The notes under the pieces are model-generated. The model saw only the letters and a program-made list of their open reading frames with translations. It was not told the DNA's origin and searched no databases. Position numbers and translations under genes: made by a program. DNA of 52,181 nucleotides, from positions 5,177 through 57,357 of the forward strand of contig DDTN01000001.1 of assembly GCA_002344355.1 (NCBI GenBank), in the 5' to 3' direction. Of this stretch, positions 18,606 to 26,627 are shown piece after piece. The DNA is from Proteobacteria bacterium UBA2363. GTDB lineage: Bacteria > Pseudomonadota > Gammaproteobacteria > Xanthomonadales > UBA2363. The first letter of the stretch is position 1; each line of letters opens with the position of its first letter.

Positions 18606-19078
18606 GGCTGCTTCTTCTCCTGCGCCAGGATGGCGCGCCAGTGGGCGGCGGCGAGCGGCAGCACCGACAGCCGGTTGCCGCGCCGCACCAGGGGGGAATC
18701 CTCCAGGGCCGGCAGCGCCTTCAGCTCGTCGAGGCCGACCACCCGCGCCAGATGGCGCTCGTACTCGACGTCGACCAGGAACCAGCGCGGCTCCTCGGGC
18801 GTCGCCTTCGGGTCATGGTAGTCGGAGCGCGGATCGAACTGGCTGGGGTCGGGATAGCTGTCGCCGGCGACCCGGGCCAGGCCGGCGACGCCGGGCAGCC
18901 TGCAGTTGGAGTGGTAGACCATGACGCCGTCGCCGGGCCGCATGTGGTCGCGCATGTAGTTGCGCGCCTGGTAGTTGCGCACGCCGTTCCAGGGCTCGCG
19001 CCGGGCGCGGGCGAGGTCGTCGATCGAGAAGGCGTCGGGCTCGGTCTTCATGAGCCAGTAGCGTCGCGCGGGCGCCAT
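18602..19078 (-). CDS. EVE domain-containing protein (thymocyte nuclear protein 1-like)
   Basis: A 158-residue single-domain protein starting MAPARRYWLMKTEPDAFSID. The typical family pattern continues with WNGVRNYQARNYMRDHM, GDGVMVYHSN and GVAGLARV. EVE domains share the YTH/PUA-like fold and are thought to bind modified bases in RNA or DNA. The bacterial role is not established. Overlaps rpiA by four bases. Confidence 0.92.
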   Translation of the reverse strand: MAPARRYWLMKTEPDAFSIDDLARARREPWNGVRNYQARNYMRDHMRPGDGVMVYHSNCRLPGVAGLARVAGDSYPDPSQFDPRSDYHDPKATPEEPRWFLVDVEYERHLARVVGLDELKALPALEDSPLVRRGNRLSVLPLAAAHWRAILAQEKKQP

Positions 19079-19403
19079 CGGGGTCTGGGTCCGGATCCGG
19101 GGTGCGCAAGGGTAGCAGCCGGCCGGACGCGAGCCGCGCCCTCGACGTCGGCCGCGTCCATCGCCCGCCGCGAAGGGCGACGCCGCGCGCCGGGCCCCCT
19201 CGGCGGACCCGGTGACGCCGGCATCCGGCGCGTCGCTCGAACCGGCCTGCGGCGAAAGCGCCCGGCAACCCGGTCGGGGAAGGCGGCCGAACCGGTGCGC
19301 GTTCAGGGCGCGGCTGCGGCACCCGCCCGGATCGGCACGCCGCACATCGGGCGCTTGCAGCGCGACTTCGCGGGGGGGCGGCGGACGGTCCTTCGCCGGA
19401 CGA
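19079..19403. other. 325-base gap between ygfA and the EVE gene
   Basis: No credible gene is seen. The only structure noted is a hairpin TCGCCC (19161-19166) / GGGCGA (19175-19180). The gap must hold either the promoter of the EVE-rpiA pair or a read-through leader from ygfA, but no clear hexamers are visible. Confidence 0.5.
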
Positions 19404-19976
19404 TCAGGACCAGCCGGCCTCGGTGACCACGGCGTCCATCGGCACGTCCCAGGGATCGTGCGGCAGGGGCGGCAGCCGCTGGCAGGCGAACGCGGCACCG
19501 ACCAGCAGCGGCGGCGGCGGCCGGCCGGCGCGGAAGGCGAGCGCGCGGTCGTAGTGGCCGGCGCCGCTGCCCAGCCGGTAGCGGGCGGCGTCGAAGCCGA
19601 CCAGGGGCAGGATGATGACGTCGAGTTCGCCGGCCGCGACCTCGGCGGCGCCGGCGGCCGGTTGCGGGATGGCGCCGGCGCCCGGCTCCAGGGCGTCACC
19701 GGCGCGCCAGGCGCGGAACCGGAGCTGGCCGTCGGCGGCGATCGCCGGCAGCGCCAGCTCGACGTCGGCAGGCAGGGCCTCGAGCCAGGCCGCGAGGTCG
19801 AGTTCGGAACGCACCGCCAGGTACCCGGCGATCCGCCGCCAGCCCTGCGCGCGGCGGCGCTGCTCCAGCAGCTCCGCGACGCGCCGCTGCGCCGCCGCCC
19901 GGTCCGGGGCGGCCAGCCCGAGCCGACCGGCGCGCGCCTGGCGGCGCAGCGCGGACTTGTCGGGCCGGATGGTCAA
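19404..19976 (-). CDS. ygfA: 5-formyltetrahydrofolate cyclo-ligase
   Basis: Converts 5-formyl-THF to 5,10-methenyl-THF using ATP. The product is 190 residues. The C-terminal signature is intact: DVIILPLVGFDAARYRLGSG followed by AGHYDRAL. The start is TTG 19976: an in-frame TAA stands immediately before it, and GGAGGA (19986-19991 on the minus strand) lies nine bases upstream, so no other upstream start is possible. That ribosome binding site falls inside the 3' strand of the predicted 6S RNA closing stem. The order zapA-6S RNA-ygfA is conserved in gammaproteobacteria. Confidence 0.95.
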   Translation of the reverse strand: MTIRPDKSALRRQARAGRLGLAAPDRAAAQRRVAELLEQRRRAQGWRRIAGYLAVRSELDLAAWLEALPADVELALPAIAADGQLRFRAWRAGDALEPGAGAIPQPAAGAAEVAAGELDVIILPLVGFDAARYRLGSGAGHYDRALAFRAGRPPPPLLVGAAFACQRLPPLPHDPWDVPMDAVVTEAGWS

Positions 19977-19984
19977 TTAGGGGC

Positions 19985-20176
19985 ATCCTCCGCCGTGCCG
20001 GTACACATCGACGACCTTGATCCCTGATCACAGGGGGGAAAGCTCACGAGGCCTTAAGGCTTTCCGCTGCCAGGGCGGACCTGCACACCGGCGCTCGCTT
20101 GTCGCTGTCCCAAAGGGCCGACTTAACGGGTCAAGGCAAATATGCAGTGTGTTGCCGAGCACCGCAGAGGACACCT
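19985..20176 (-). ncRNA. ssrS: 6S RNA (ssrS), predicted
   Basis: Lies between zapA and ygfA on their strand, the standard place for 6S RNA. The predicted ends pair: TCCTCTGCGGTGCTCGG near the 5' end (20155-20171) with CCGGCACGGCGGAGGA at the 3' end (19986-20001), with one bulge, one G-U pair and one mismatch. The interior contains GAAAGCCTTAAGGC, resembling the GAAGCCUUAAAA segment of E. coli 6S RNA. The length of about 190 nt is right. 6S RNA mimics an open promoter and sequesters sigma-70 polymerase in stationary phase. The exact ends are estimates. Confidence 0.8.
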
Positions 20177-20182
20177 GGGACG

Positions 20183-20211
20183 ATTCTGGACCCGAACGGC
20201 GGCGCGCGCAA
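20183..20211 (-). promoter_or_regulatory. candidate 6S RNA promoter
   Basis: TTGCGC (20206-20211) and CAGAAT (20183-20188) on the minus strand, 17 bases apart. The predicted start near 20176 fits the 5' end of the closing stem. Confidence 0.5.
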
Positions 20212-20256
20212 CGGCCTGCCGGGAATCGCCGGCGGCCACGTTCAGGCGGCTTGCGC

Positions 20257-20553
20257 TCAGCCGTCGGCGAGGACGGCGTCGAGCCGGCCGATCAGCTGGC
20301 GCAGTTCGCGGTCGATCCCGCCGGCGACGCCATCGGCCTCGCTGCGGGCCTGCTGCTGCTCGTGCGCGAGATTGAGGGCGACCATGATCGCCAGCCGCTC
20401 CAGCGTCGCGCTGCGGGCGTTGCGGCGGAGCTCGCGCAGGCGGCCGTCGAGCAGCCGGGCGGCGGCATGCAGCGCGTCCCGGCCGTCCGGCGGACAGGCC
20501 ACCAGGTAGTCGCGGTCGAGGATGCTGACGCTGACGGTGTTGGCCTCGCTCAT
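20257..20553 (-). CDS. zapA: cell division protein ZapA
   Basis: A 98-residue protein that bundles FtsZ filaments at the division site. The N-terminus VSVSILDRDYLVACPPDGRD is the typical ZapA start (the SxxILGREYxVxCPxxxxxxL pattern). The C-terminal half is a coiled coil (LAIMVALNLAHEQQQ). ATG 20553 shares its first base with the stop of the upstream coiled-coil gene (TGATG). Confidence 0.95.
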   Translation of the reverse strand: MSEANTVSVSILDRDYLVACPPDGRDALHAAARLLDGRLRELRRNARSATLERLAIMVALNLAHEQQQARSEADGVAGGIDRELRQLIGRLDAVLADG

Positions 20554-20774
20554 CAGTGCGTCTCCAGTTGCCGCAGGCGCGCGATCATCGCTTCGACGCG
20601 GGCCCGGGCCTGCTCGTTCTTGGCCAGCAGGTTGGCCCGCTCGGTGGTCCAGGCCTCCTGGCTGGCGCGCAGCACCCGGTTCTCCTCGCGCAGGCGGGTG
20701 CAGCTGGCGAGCAGCCGGTCGATCCGCGCGGTCAATTGCTCGACCAGGGCATGGACATCGTGTTCGGTCGCCAT
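20553..20774 (-). CDS. TIGR02449-type small coiled-coil protein (ZapB-like)
   Basis: A 73-residue, almost entirely helical protein: VHALVEQLTARIDRLLASC, then RLREENRVLRASQEAW, then LLAKNEQARARVEAMIARLR. A conserved gene of this type sits next to zapA in many gammaproteobacteria and resembles ZapB in size and heptad pattern. An ATG 11 codons upstream (20807) is in frame, but the product from 20774 is the usual length. Coupled to zapA by TGATG. Confidence 0.85.
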   Translation of the reverse strand: MATEHDVHALVEQLTARIDRLLASCTRLREENRVLRASQEAWTTERANLLAKNEQARARVEAMIARLRQLETH

Positions 20775-20828
20775 GTCGGTCCCGTCCGCGGCAATGGCGG
20801 CCAGCATAGGAAGCGCGTGCCTCCACGG

Positions 20829-22130
20829 TCAATGCGGCCGTTCCTGCAGCCAGGCGGCGAACTCCCCGGCCGGCATCGGCCGCGCGAACAGGTAGCCCTG
20901 GCCCTCGTGGCAGCCGGCGTCGACCAGGAACCGGGCCTGCGCCTCGGTCTCGATGCCCTCGGCGACCACCTTCAGTCCCAGGGCGCGGGCCATGGCGATG
21001 ATCGCCGCCACCAGCCGCTGGCCCGGCGGATCCGCGGCCAGGCCGACCAGGAACTCGGGCGCGATCTTGATCGCGTCGATCGGCAGGTGCTTGAGGTGGG
21101 AGAACGAGGAGTAGCCGGTGCCGAAGTCGTCCAGGGTGACGGTCGCGCCCAGCTCGCGCAGCTGCCCGAGCTTGCCCGCCGCCGCCTGCACCCGGGTGAC
21201 CAGGGCGCTTTCGGTGATCTCCAGGTCGAAGCGCACGCCGCCGGCGCCGGCGACCAGTTCGGCGACACGCTGGGCGAAATCGTCGCGGCGCAGCTGGGCG
21301 GCCGACACGTTCAGCGCCAGGCGCCCGACCTGCAGCCCGGCGCAAGACCAGGCGGCACCGAGCTCGGCGACCCGGGCGAACGCGAAGTCGCCGATCGACT
21401 GGATGATGCCGGCCTCCTCGGCGACCGGCACGAAGCGGCCGGGCGGCACCTCGCCCAGCGCGGGGCTGAGCCAGCGGGCCAGCACCTCGGCTCCCACGTA
21501 GGCGCGGTCCGCCAGCCGCAGCTTGGGCTGGAAGGCCAGCGAGAGTTGCCCCTGCTCGAGCGCCTCGTGCAAGGCCAGCAGCAGCTCCTGGCGCTCGCGC
21601 GGGCGCCGCTCCAGCTCGCTCCCGTACATCTGGCAATGGCGGTCGGCACCCTCCTTGGCGTGGCAGGCGGCGATGTCGGCCCGGTTCAGCAGCGCCTCGG
21701 GCTCGCTGCCGTGGTCCGGGCACAGTGCCACCCCGACGCTGCCGGTGACCCGCACGCTCGGCCCTTCGCCCAGGTGCAGCGGCGCCGACAACAGTTCGCG
21801 CAGGCCCTGCGCCGCGGCCAGGGCGGCGGCGGCATCCGCCACCGGCAGGGCCACCGCGAACTCGTCGCCGCCCAGGTGGGCGACCGCCAGGGCACCCGGC
21901 AGTCCGGTGCGCAGGCGGATCCCGACCGCGCGCAGGATGGCGTCGCCGAAGCCGTGTCCGAACGCGGCGTTGACGTGCTTGAAGCGATCCAGGTCGGCGC
22001 ACAGGACGGCGACGCCGTGCTCGCCGCGATCGCGGCAGCAGCGCGCGAGCGCCGCCAGGAAGCCCGCGCGGTCGGCGAGCTGCAGGCTGCCGGCGGCCCG
22101 GCGCGGGAGACGCGGACGGACCGTGCTCAC
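20829..22130 (-). CDS. GGDEF-EAL protein (cyclic di-GMP metabolism), no sensor domain
   Basis: A 433-residue product from GTG 22130. The GGDEF domain (about 15-170) has the catalytic loop AHLGGDEFAVAL, but the usual DxLTGLPNR lead-in is missing (GSLQLADRAGFLAALA). The EAL domain (about 180-430) shows YVGAEVLARW (EVL), LNVSAAQLRR, DLEITESAL, TLDDFGTGYSSFSHLKHLP, VAEGIETEAQ and GQGYLFARPMP. The usual KIDxxF reads KIAPEF, so one acidic residue near the catalytic Lys is lost. Either or both activities are possible. The start is uncertain: no ribosome binding site precedes the GTG, which overlaps the stop of a short Arg-rich ORF (22127-22198) that has a strong one. Confidence 0.85.
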   Translation of the reverse strand: MSTVRPRLPRRAAGSLQLADRAGFLAALARCCRDRGEHGVAVLCADLDRFKHVNAAFGHGFGDAILRAVGIRLRTGLPGALAVAHLGGDEFAVALPVADAAAALAAAQGLRELLSAPLHLGEGPSVRVTGSVGVALCPDHGSEPEALLNRADIAACHAKEGADRHCQMYGSELERRPRERQELLLALHEALEQGQLSLAFQPKLRLADRAYVGAEVLARWLSPALGEVPPGRFVPVAEEAGIIQSIGDFAFARVAELGAAWSCAGLQVGRLALNVSAAQLRRDDFAQRVAELVAGAGGVRFDLEITESALVTRVQAAAGKLGQLRELGATVTLDDFGTGYSSFSHLKHLPIDAIKIAPEFLVGLAADPPGQRLVAAIIAMARALGLKVVAEGIETEAQARFLVDAGCHEGQGYLFARPMPAGEFAAWLQERPH

Positions 22131-22198
22131 CGGCGCGCCCGGGACCGCCTGGCGCGGCGGGCCGACTGCGTCGCGGACGCCTGCCTGCTCCGGTTCAT
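22127..22198 (-). CDS. possible 23-codon arginine-rich upstream ORF coupled to the GGDEF-EAL gene
   Basis: ATG 22198 is preceded by AGGGAG at ideal spacing. The 23-residue product has nine or ten Arg residues and ends in a TGA overlapping the GTG start of the next gene (GTGA). It is either a translated leader that couples translation, or the true N-terminus of the GGDEF-EAL protein broken by a frameshift. The rest of the gap to the UPF0149 start (22199-22448) shows no gene. Confidence 0.4.
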   Translation of the reverse strand: MNRSRQASATQSARRARRSRARR

Positions 22199-22448
22199 GC
22201 CTGCTCCCTGTCGGCGCCGTCGACCTCGGCGCGGGCGTGCCGGCCCGGCCGCAGTCGCGCCCTGCGCGCGGCCGCCCCGCGGCGACGGCGGCACCGCCTT
22301 CCGACCGGCGCAGGATCCGGACCTCCTGTCCGACCCGCCACGGTCTGACGGCGAGTGTGCGCCGGTCGCGCCGGTTCCGCCAGCACCGGCGCCTGTGACA
22401 CACTGCCGGCCCGGGGCACGGACGCCGCCCCGGCGCGTGCGACCGATC

Positions 22449-23003
22449 ATGACCGACGCTCCCTACCCGATCGACTACCCGGCCCTGGCCCGTGCCGTGG
22501 CGGCCCTGGCGCTGACCCCGGCCGAACTGCACGGCGGCCTGTGCGGTTTCCTGTGCGCCGGCGGCCAGCCGCATCCCGGGCACTGGCTGGACCAGCTCTG
22601 CCTGGACTCGACGGCGCTGGAGGCCAGCAGCCGGCCGACCCTGGAAGCCCTGCGCGCGGCCACCCAGACCCTGCTCGACGACCCCGACCTGCGCTTCTCT
22701 CCGCTGTTGCCGGGCGACGAGGTGGCGATGGCCGACCGGGTCGTGGCGCTGGCCGCCTGGTGCGCCGGCTTCATCGGCGGCTTCGGCCTGGCCGGCGCCG
22801 TCGAAGCCGGACGGTTGTCGGAGGAAGGCCGCGACGCGCTGCGCGACCTCGACCGCATCGCCCACTTCGGCTACGAGGCCGGCGAGGCGGAGGAGGACGA
22901 GAACGCCTTCGCCGAGATCGTCGAGTACGTGCGCATGGCGGTGATGCTGCTGCGCCAGGAATCCGGGCCGGCGGCGGCGCCGGCCGATGCCACCCGGCAC
23001 TGA
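22449..23003 (+). CDS. UPF0149 family protein (YgfB/YecA-like)
   Basis: A 184-residue acidic helical protein. Family features are PAELHGGLCGFLCAGG, AAWCAGFIGGFGLAG, DLDRIAHFGYEAGEAEEDEN and AFAEIVEYVRMAVMLL. It is the YgfB homologue that precedes pepP in E. coli. In Pseudomonas aeruginosa YgfB affects a DNA-binding regulator, but the general function is unresolved. It is transcribed towards pepP, 94 bases away. Confidence 0.93.
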   Translation: MTDAPYPIDYPALARAVAALALTPAELHGGLCGFLCAGGQPHPGHWLDQLCLDSTALEASSRPTLEALRAATQTLLDDPDLRFSPLLPGDEVAMADRVVALAAWCAGFIGGFGLAGAVEAGRLSEEGRDALRDLDRIAHFGYEAGEAEEDENAFAEIVEYVRMAVMLLRQESGPAAAPADATRH

Positions 23004-23097
23004 GAGTGGCGGTCCGTGCCGGCCGCCGCCAGACCCGGCCTCCCTCGGCGGATCGTCCGCGCACGACGCGCCGGCAGCCTTGCGACAGGGGCACCCC

Positions 23098-24411
23098 TTG
23101 AGCCTTCCGGCCGCCCTGCGCGAGCACGCCCGCCGGCGCCGGCAGCTGATGCGGCTGATCGGGCCGGACGCCATCGTGGTGGTGCCGGCGGCGCCGGAAC
23201 GGGTGCGCAGCCACGACACCTTCCACCCGTACCGGCAGGACAGCGACCTGCTCTACCTGACCGGCTTCCCGGAGCCGGAGGCGGTGCTGGTCCTGGTGCC
23301 GGGCCGGGCGGCGGGGGAGTGCATCCTGTTCTGCCGCGAGCGCGATCCCGAGCGCGAGCGCTGGGACGGTCCGCGCGCCGGCCTCGAGGGCGCGGTCGAC
23401 CGCTACGGCATGGACGATGCCTACCCGGTCGGCGACATCGACGACATCCTGCCCGGGCTCATCGAGGGCCGCGCCCGCATCCACTACCACCTGGGCCGCG
23501 ACCCCGAGTTCGACCAGCGCCTGCTCGGCTGGGTCAACCGCGTGCGCGCGCAGTCCCGGCGCGGCGCGGTGCCGCCCAACGAGATGGCCACCCTCGGCAC
23601 CCTGCTGCACGAGCTGCGCCTGGTGAAGTCGCGTGCCGAGCTGAAACTGATGCGGGAGGCGGCGAGGATCACCGTCGCCGCGCACCGGCGCGCCTGGCAG
23701 GCGAGCCGGCCGGGCCGCCGCGAGTACCAGGTCGAGGCCGAGTTGCAGGCCGCCTTCCGCGGTAACGACGCGGTCGCCGCCTACCTGCCGATCGTCGGTG
23801 CCGGCGCCAATGCCTGCGTGCTGCACCACCCGGCCGGCGACGCCGAGCTGCGCCGCGGCGAGCTGGTCCTGGTCGACGCCGGTGCCGAATACCGCGGCTA
23901 TGCCGCCGACGTCACCCGCACGGTGCCGGTCGGCGGCCGCTTCAACCGCGCCCAGCGCAGCCTGTACGACCTGGTCCTGGACGCGCAGCGGGCGGCGATC
24001 GACGAGGCACGGCCGGGCCGTCCTTTCGACGCCATGCACCAGGCCGCGGTGCGGGTGCTGACCGACGGCCTGGTCCGCCTGGGCCTGGTCGAGGGTCCGC
24101 TGGCGAGCGCGCTGCGCGAGCGCCGCCACCTGCCCTTCTATCCGCACAAGACCGGGCACTGGCTGGGCCTGGACGTGCACGACGTCGGCGACTACCGGAT
24201 CGACGGCCACTGGCGCGAGCTGGAGCCGGGCATGGTGTGCACGGTCGAGCCCGGCCTGTACATCGCCGCCGACGCGCCGGTCGACCCGAAGTGGCGCGGC
24301 ATCGGCATCCGCATCGAGGACGACGTCCACGTCACCGCCGACGGCCCCGAGGTGCTGAGCGCCGCGCTGCCCGTCGAGGCCGCCGAGATCGAGGCAGAGC
24401 TGGCGGGCTGA
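23098..24411 (+). CDS. pepP: Xaa-Pro aminopeptidase (aminopeptidase P)
   Basis: Removes N-terminal residues preceding proline. The product is 437 residues from TTG 23098, chosen because AGGGG lies eight to nine bases upstream and the product then aligns in length with E. coli PepP. An in-frame ATG at 22987, inside the UPF0149 gene, would add 37 unlikely residues. The pita-bread fold metal ligands are present: LVDAGAEYRGYAADVTRT (both Asp), the distal His in YPHKTGHWLGLDVHD, CTVEPGLYI (Glu) and GIRIEDDVHVT (Glu). The ubiH gene that often follows is absent. Confidence 0.95.
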   Translation: MSLPAALREHARRRRQLMRLIGPDAIVVVPAAPERVRSHDTFHPYRQDSDLLYLTGFPEPEAVLVLVPGRAAGECILFCRERDPERERWDGPRAGLEGAVDRYGMDDAYPVGDIDDILPGLIEGRARIHYHLGRDPEFDQRLLGWVNRVRAQSRRGAVPPNEMATLGTLLHELRLVKSRAELKLMREAARITVAAHRRAWQASRPGRREYQVEAELQAAFRGNDAVAAYLPIVGAGANACVLHHPAGDAELRRGELVLVDAGAEYRGYAADVTRTVPVGGRFNRAQRSLYDLVLDAQRAAIDEARPGRPFDAMHQAAVRVLTDGLVRLGLVEGPLASALRERRHLPFYPHKTGHWLGLDVHDVGDYRIDGHWRELEPGMVCTVEPGLYIAADAPVDPKWRGIGIRIEDDVHVTADGPEVLSAALPVEAAEIEAELAG

Positions 24412-24430
24412 GCCCCGGCGGCTCGGGGGC

Positions 24431-24445
24431 GGCGCGTCACGCGCC
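24431..24445. terminator. hairpin between convergent pepP and 24514 gene
   Basis: GGCGCG-TCA-CGCGCC, six perfect pairs, 20 bases after the pepP stop. No T-run is present on either side. Confidence 0.3.
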
Positions 24446-24513
24446 CGGGGCCAGCGGGGAACGGATCGCGCGGCGCCGCGCCGGTCGCCGCAACCGGGAA
24501 CGGCGATGCCGCC

Positions 24514-25149
24514 TCAGGCGCCGCCGATCGCCGCGAACTTGCCGGCGCGGTCGAGGCGGTAGAAGCGGCGCAGGCGGCGGCGCACGGCCGGCTGCTGCAG
24601 GCGGTCGCCGTGGCGGCGCAGCAGGTCCAGGCAATAGCGCGCGGCCAGACGGTGCGCGGTCCGGTAGCGGCTGCGCTCCTCGGCATCCAGGTCGGGGCTG
24701 AAGCGGACGCGCTCGAACAGGGCGTTGACGATGGCCTCGCCGCGACCGGGACCGGCCAGCTCGGTGGCCAGCACGAACACGTCGACCTCGGCCTGCAGCT
24801 CCAGCTCCAGGGCGCTGACCGGGCGGTCGTGGTGGCCGTGCCAGCTCAGGCAGACGAAATGACTGACGCCTTCGGCCAGCAGGGCCAGCTCGGCCAGGTT
24901 GGCGGCGCCCAGGCGTACCCGCGGATCGTTCCGGCGCAGGGTCTCCAGGACATCCTCGTCCAGGAACAGGGCCAGCTCGACCGCCTCGCCGTCCTGGCGC
25001 ACCAGCAGCTGCTCGCGCGGCTGCCGGCTGCCCGGAGGCAACAGCGAACGCGCCAGCGCCGGATCGCTGGTCAGCACGGCGTCGACCGCCAGCGGCAGGT
25101 CCAGCTCGTAGCAGTGCGCCAGCCGGGCCTGGACGTCGGCCGGCGTCAT
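24514..25149 (-). CDS. conserved-looking protein of unknown function
   Basis: A 211-residue soluble protein that I do not recognise. It starts MTPADVQARLAHCYELDLPL three bases after the pepQ stop, so it is almost surely co-transcribed with pepQ. The middle contains LFLDEDVLETLRRNDPR and FVCLSWHGHHDRPVSALELE, a hydrophilic His-rich patch. The C-terminus is basic and helical (RYRTAHRLAARYCLDLLRR, LRRFYRLDRAGKFAAIGGA). There is no signal peptide or membrane segment. Its codon use is like that of its neighbours. Confidence 0.75.
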   Translation of the reverse strand: MTPADVQARLAHCYELDLPLAVDAVLTSDPALARSLLPPGSRQPREQLLVRQDGEAVELALFLDEDVLETLRRNDPRVRLGAANLAELALLAEGVSHFVCLSWHGHHDRPVSALELELQAEVDVFVLATELAGPGRGEAIVNALFERVRFSPDLDAEERSRYRTAHRLAARYCLDLLRRHGDRLQQPAVRRRLRRFYRLDRAGKFAAIGGA

Positions 25150-25152
25150 GGC

Positions 25153-26487
25153 TCAGGCCACGGCCTGCGCGAAGGCGTCGCGGCTGAGGTTCTCGGCACC
25201 GTCCGGCGCGGCCCGGACGTCGTCCTCGATGCGCACGCCGCCGTAGGGCGCAAGGCGCCCGACCAGGGCCCAGTCGACCCGGCCGGCATGCGGGCCGGCG
25301 CGCAGCCGCTCCAGCAGCATCGGGATGAAATAGAGGCCCGGCTCGATGGTGACCACCATGTCCGGCAGCAACGGACGGGTCAGGCGCAGGAAGGGATGGC
25401 CCTCGGGAGGCCCGGTGCGGCCGCCGCCCGGTCCGGCCATGAAGCCGCCGACGTCGTGCACCTGCAGGCCGATCAGGTGGCCGATGCCGTGCGGGAAGAA
25501 CACCGCGCTGACGCCGCTGGCCACCTGCTCGTCGGCGGCCATCCGCACGATGCCGAGCTCCTCGAGGACCGCCGCGAGCCGCCGGTGCGCCTCCAGGTGC
25601 AGGTCCCGGTAGTCGACGCCGGGGCGCACCCTCGCGCACAGGGCCCGCTGCACGGCGTCGACGGCGGCGACCAGGGCCGCGAACGTGGCATCGCCGTCGT
25701 GCCAGGTGCGGGTGATGTCGCTCGCGTAGCCGGCGACCTCGGCGCCGGCATCCAGCAGGAAGCTGCGGTGGGCATCCGGCAGGTCGTGGCGCTGGTGCTG
25801 GTAGTGCAGGACGGCCGCGTGCGCGTTGAGCGCGACGATGCTGCCGTAGGGCAGGTCCGGCTCGGCATGGCCGGTGGCCTCCAGGTAGGCGGCATGGATC
25901 TGGCGTTCGGAGCGGCCGTCGTGGAACGCCTGGCGGGCGGCCAGGTGGCCGCGCACCGCGCGCCGGTTGGCCATGCGCATGGCCTCGAGTTCGTACTCGC
26001 TCTTGCAGGCGCGGTCCCAGTGCAGGCGCCCGACCAGGGCCTGCGGGTTGTCCGGCACGTGCTCGCCGAGCGCCCAGTCCGGATCGCCGACGATCGCGCA
26101 GCGCGCCGGCGGCGGCAGGTGGCGGGCGGCCTCGGCGGCGTCGCGCACCACGACCACCTCGAAATGCTCCGGCCAGTAGCCGTGCGGCGGCGCCGGCGGC
26201 AGGTGCCAGTAGTCGTCGGGCTGGCAGTAGACCAGGGTGGGGCGGCGTCCCGGGCTGTGCACCAGCCAGGAATCGGGCAGGTCGGTCAGCGGCAGCCAGT
26301 GCAGGAAATTGGGGTTGGCCCGGAACGGCAGGGGGCGGTCGTCCTGGAAGGCGTAACGCACCCTGCCGGAGGGCAGCACCAGGTGGTCCTTGCCGGCCGC
26401 CGCCAGTGCGGCGTCGGCACTCGCCATGACGCGGGCCAGGTGGGCGGGATAGAGGCTGGCGAGCGGCGTGTGGCTGGCGTGGTCCAT
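25153..26487 (-). CDS. pepQ: Xaa-Pro dipeptidase (prolidase)
   Basis: Hydrolyses Xaa-Pro dipeptides; it has 444 residues, matching E. coli PepQ. ATG 26487 is chosen over a TTG six codons upstream. Metal ligands of the pita-bread fold are FLLDAGAEVAGYASDITRTW (two Asp), FFPHGIGHLIGLQVHD (His), TIEPGLYFI (Glu) and GVRIEDDV (Glu). The N-terminal LYPAHLARVMASADAAL and FRANPNFLHWLPL are typical of PepQ rather than PepP. A second prolyl-specific M24 peptidase (pepP) lies convergently close by. Confidence 0.95.
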   Translation of the reverse strand: MDHASHTPLASLYPAHLARVMASADAALAAAGKDHLVLPSGRVRYAFQDDRPLPFRANPNFLHWLPLTDLPDSWLVHSPGRRPTLVYCQPDDYWHLPPAPPHGYWPEHFEVVVVRDAAEAARHLPPPARCAIVGDPDWALGEHVPDNPQALVGRLHWDRACKSEYELEAMRMANRRAVRGHLAARQAFHDGRSERQIHAAYLEATGHAEPDLPYGSIVALNAHAAVLHYQHQRHDLPDAHRSFLLDAGAEVAGYASDITRTWHDGDATFAALVAAVDAVQRALCARVRPGVDYRDLHLEAHRRLAAVLEELGIVRMAADEQVASGVSAVFFPHGIGHLIGLQVHDVGGFMAGPGGGRTGPPEGHPFLRLTRPLLPDMVVTIEPGLYFIPMLLERLRAGPHAGRVDWALVGRLAPYGGVRIEDDVRAAPDGAENLSRDAFAQAVA

Positions 26488-26580
26488 GCCCGGATTCTGA
26501 CGCAAACCCCCGCCCGATCAAGTTGTGCCTGTCCCCTGGCCGGCTGCGCCGGTGCCCGGCCCGGGTGCGGGCCAGGCACC

Positions 26581-26610
26581 GTGGCGCGGGCGCCTGCGCG
26601 CCTGCGCCAC
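26581..26610. terminator. long hairpin downstream of btuB
   Basis: GTGGCGC (26581-26587) pairs with GCGCCAC (26604-26610), and an inner GGCGC/GCGCC completes a stem of about 13 pairs with a CTGC loop. It lies 18 bases after the btuB stop. No T-run follows. The rest of the btuB-pepQ gap looks empty. Confidence 0.5.
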
Positions 26611-26627
26611 GGGCGCATCCTCAGGAC

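Noticed and set aside
22390..22410. CRP-like site TGTGACACACTG before the UPF0149 gene
   Set aside because: Only one half-site fits; the second half does not read TCACA at the right spacing.
20556..22448. Long plus-strand open frame leading into the UPF0149 gene
   Set aside because: It is antisense to the GGDEF-EAL and coiled-coil genes. The real protein begins at ATG 22449.
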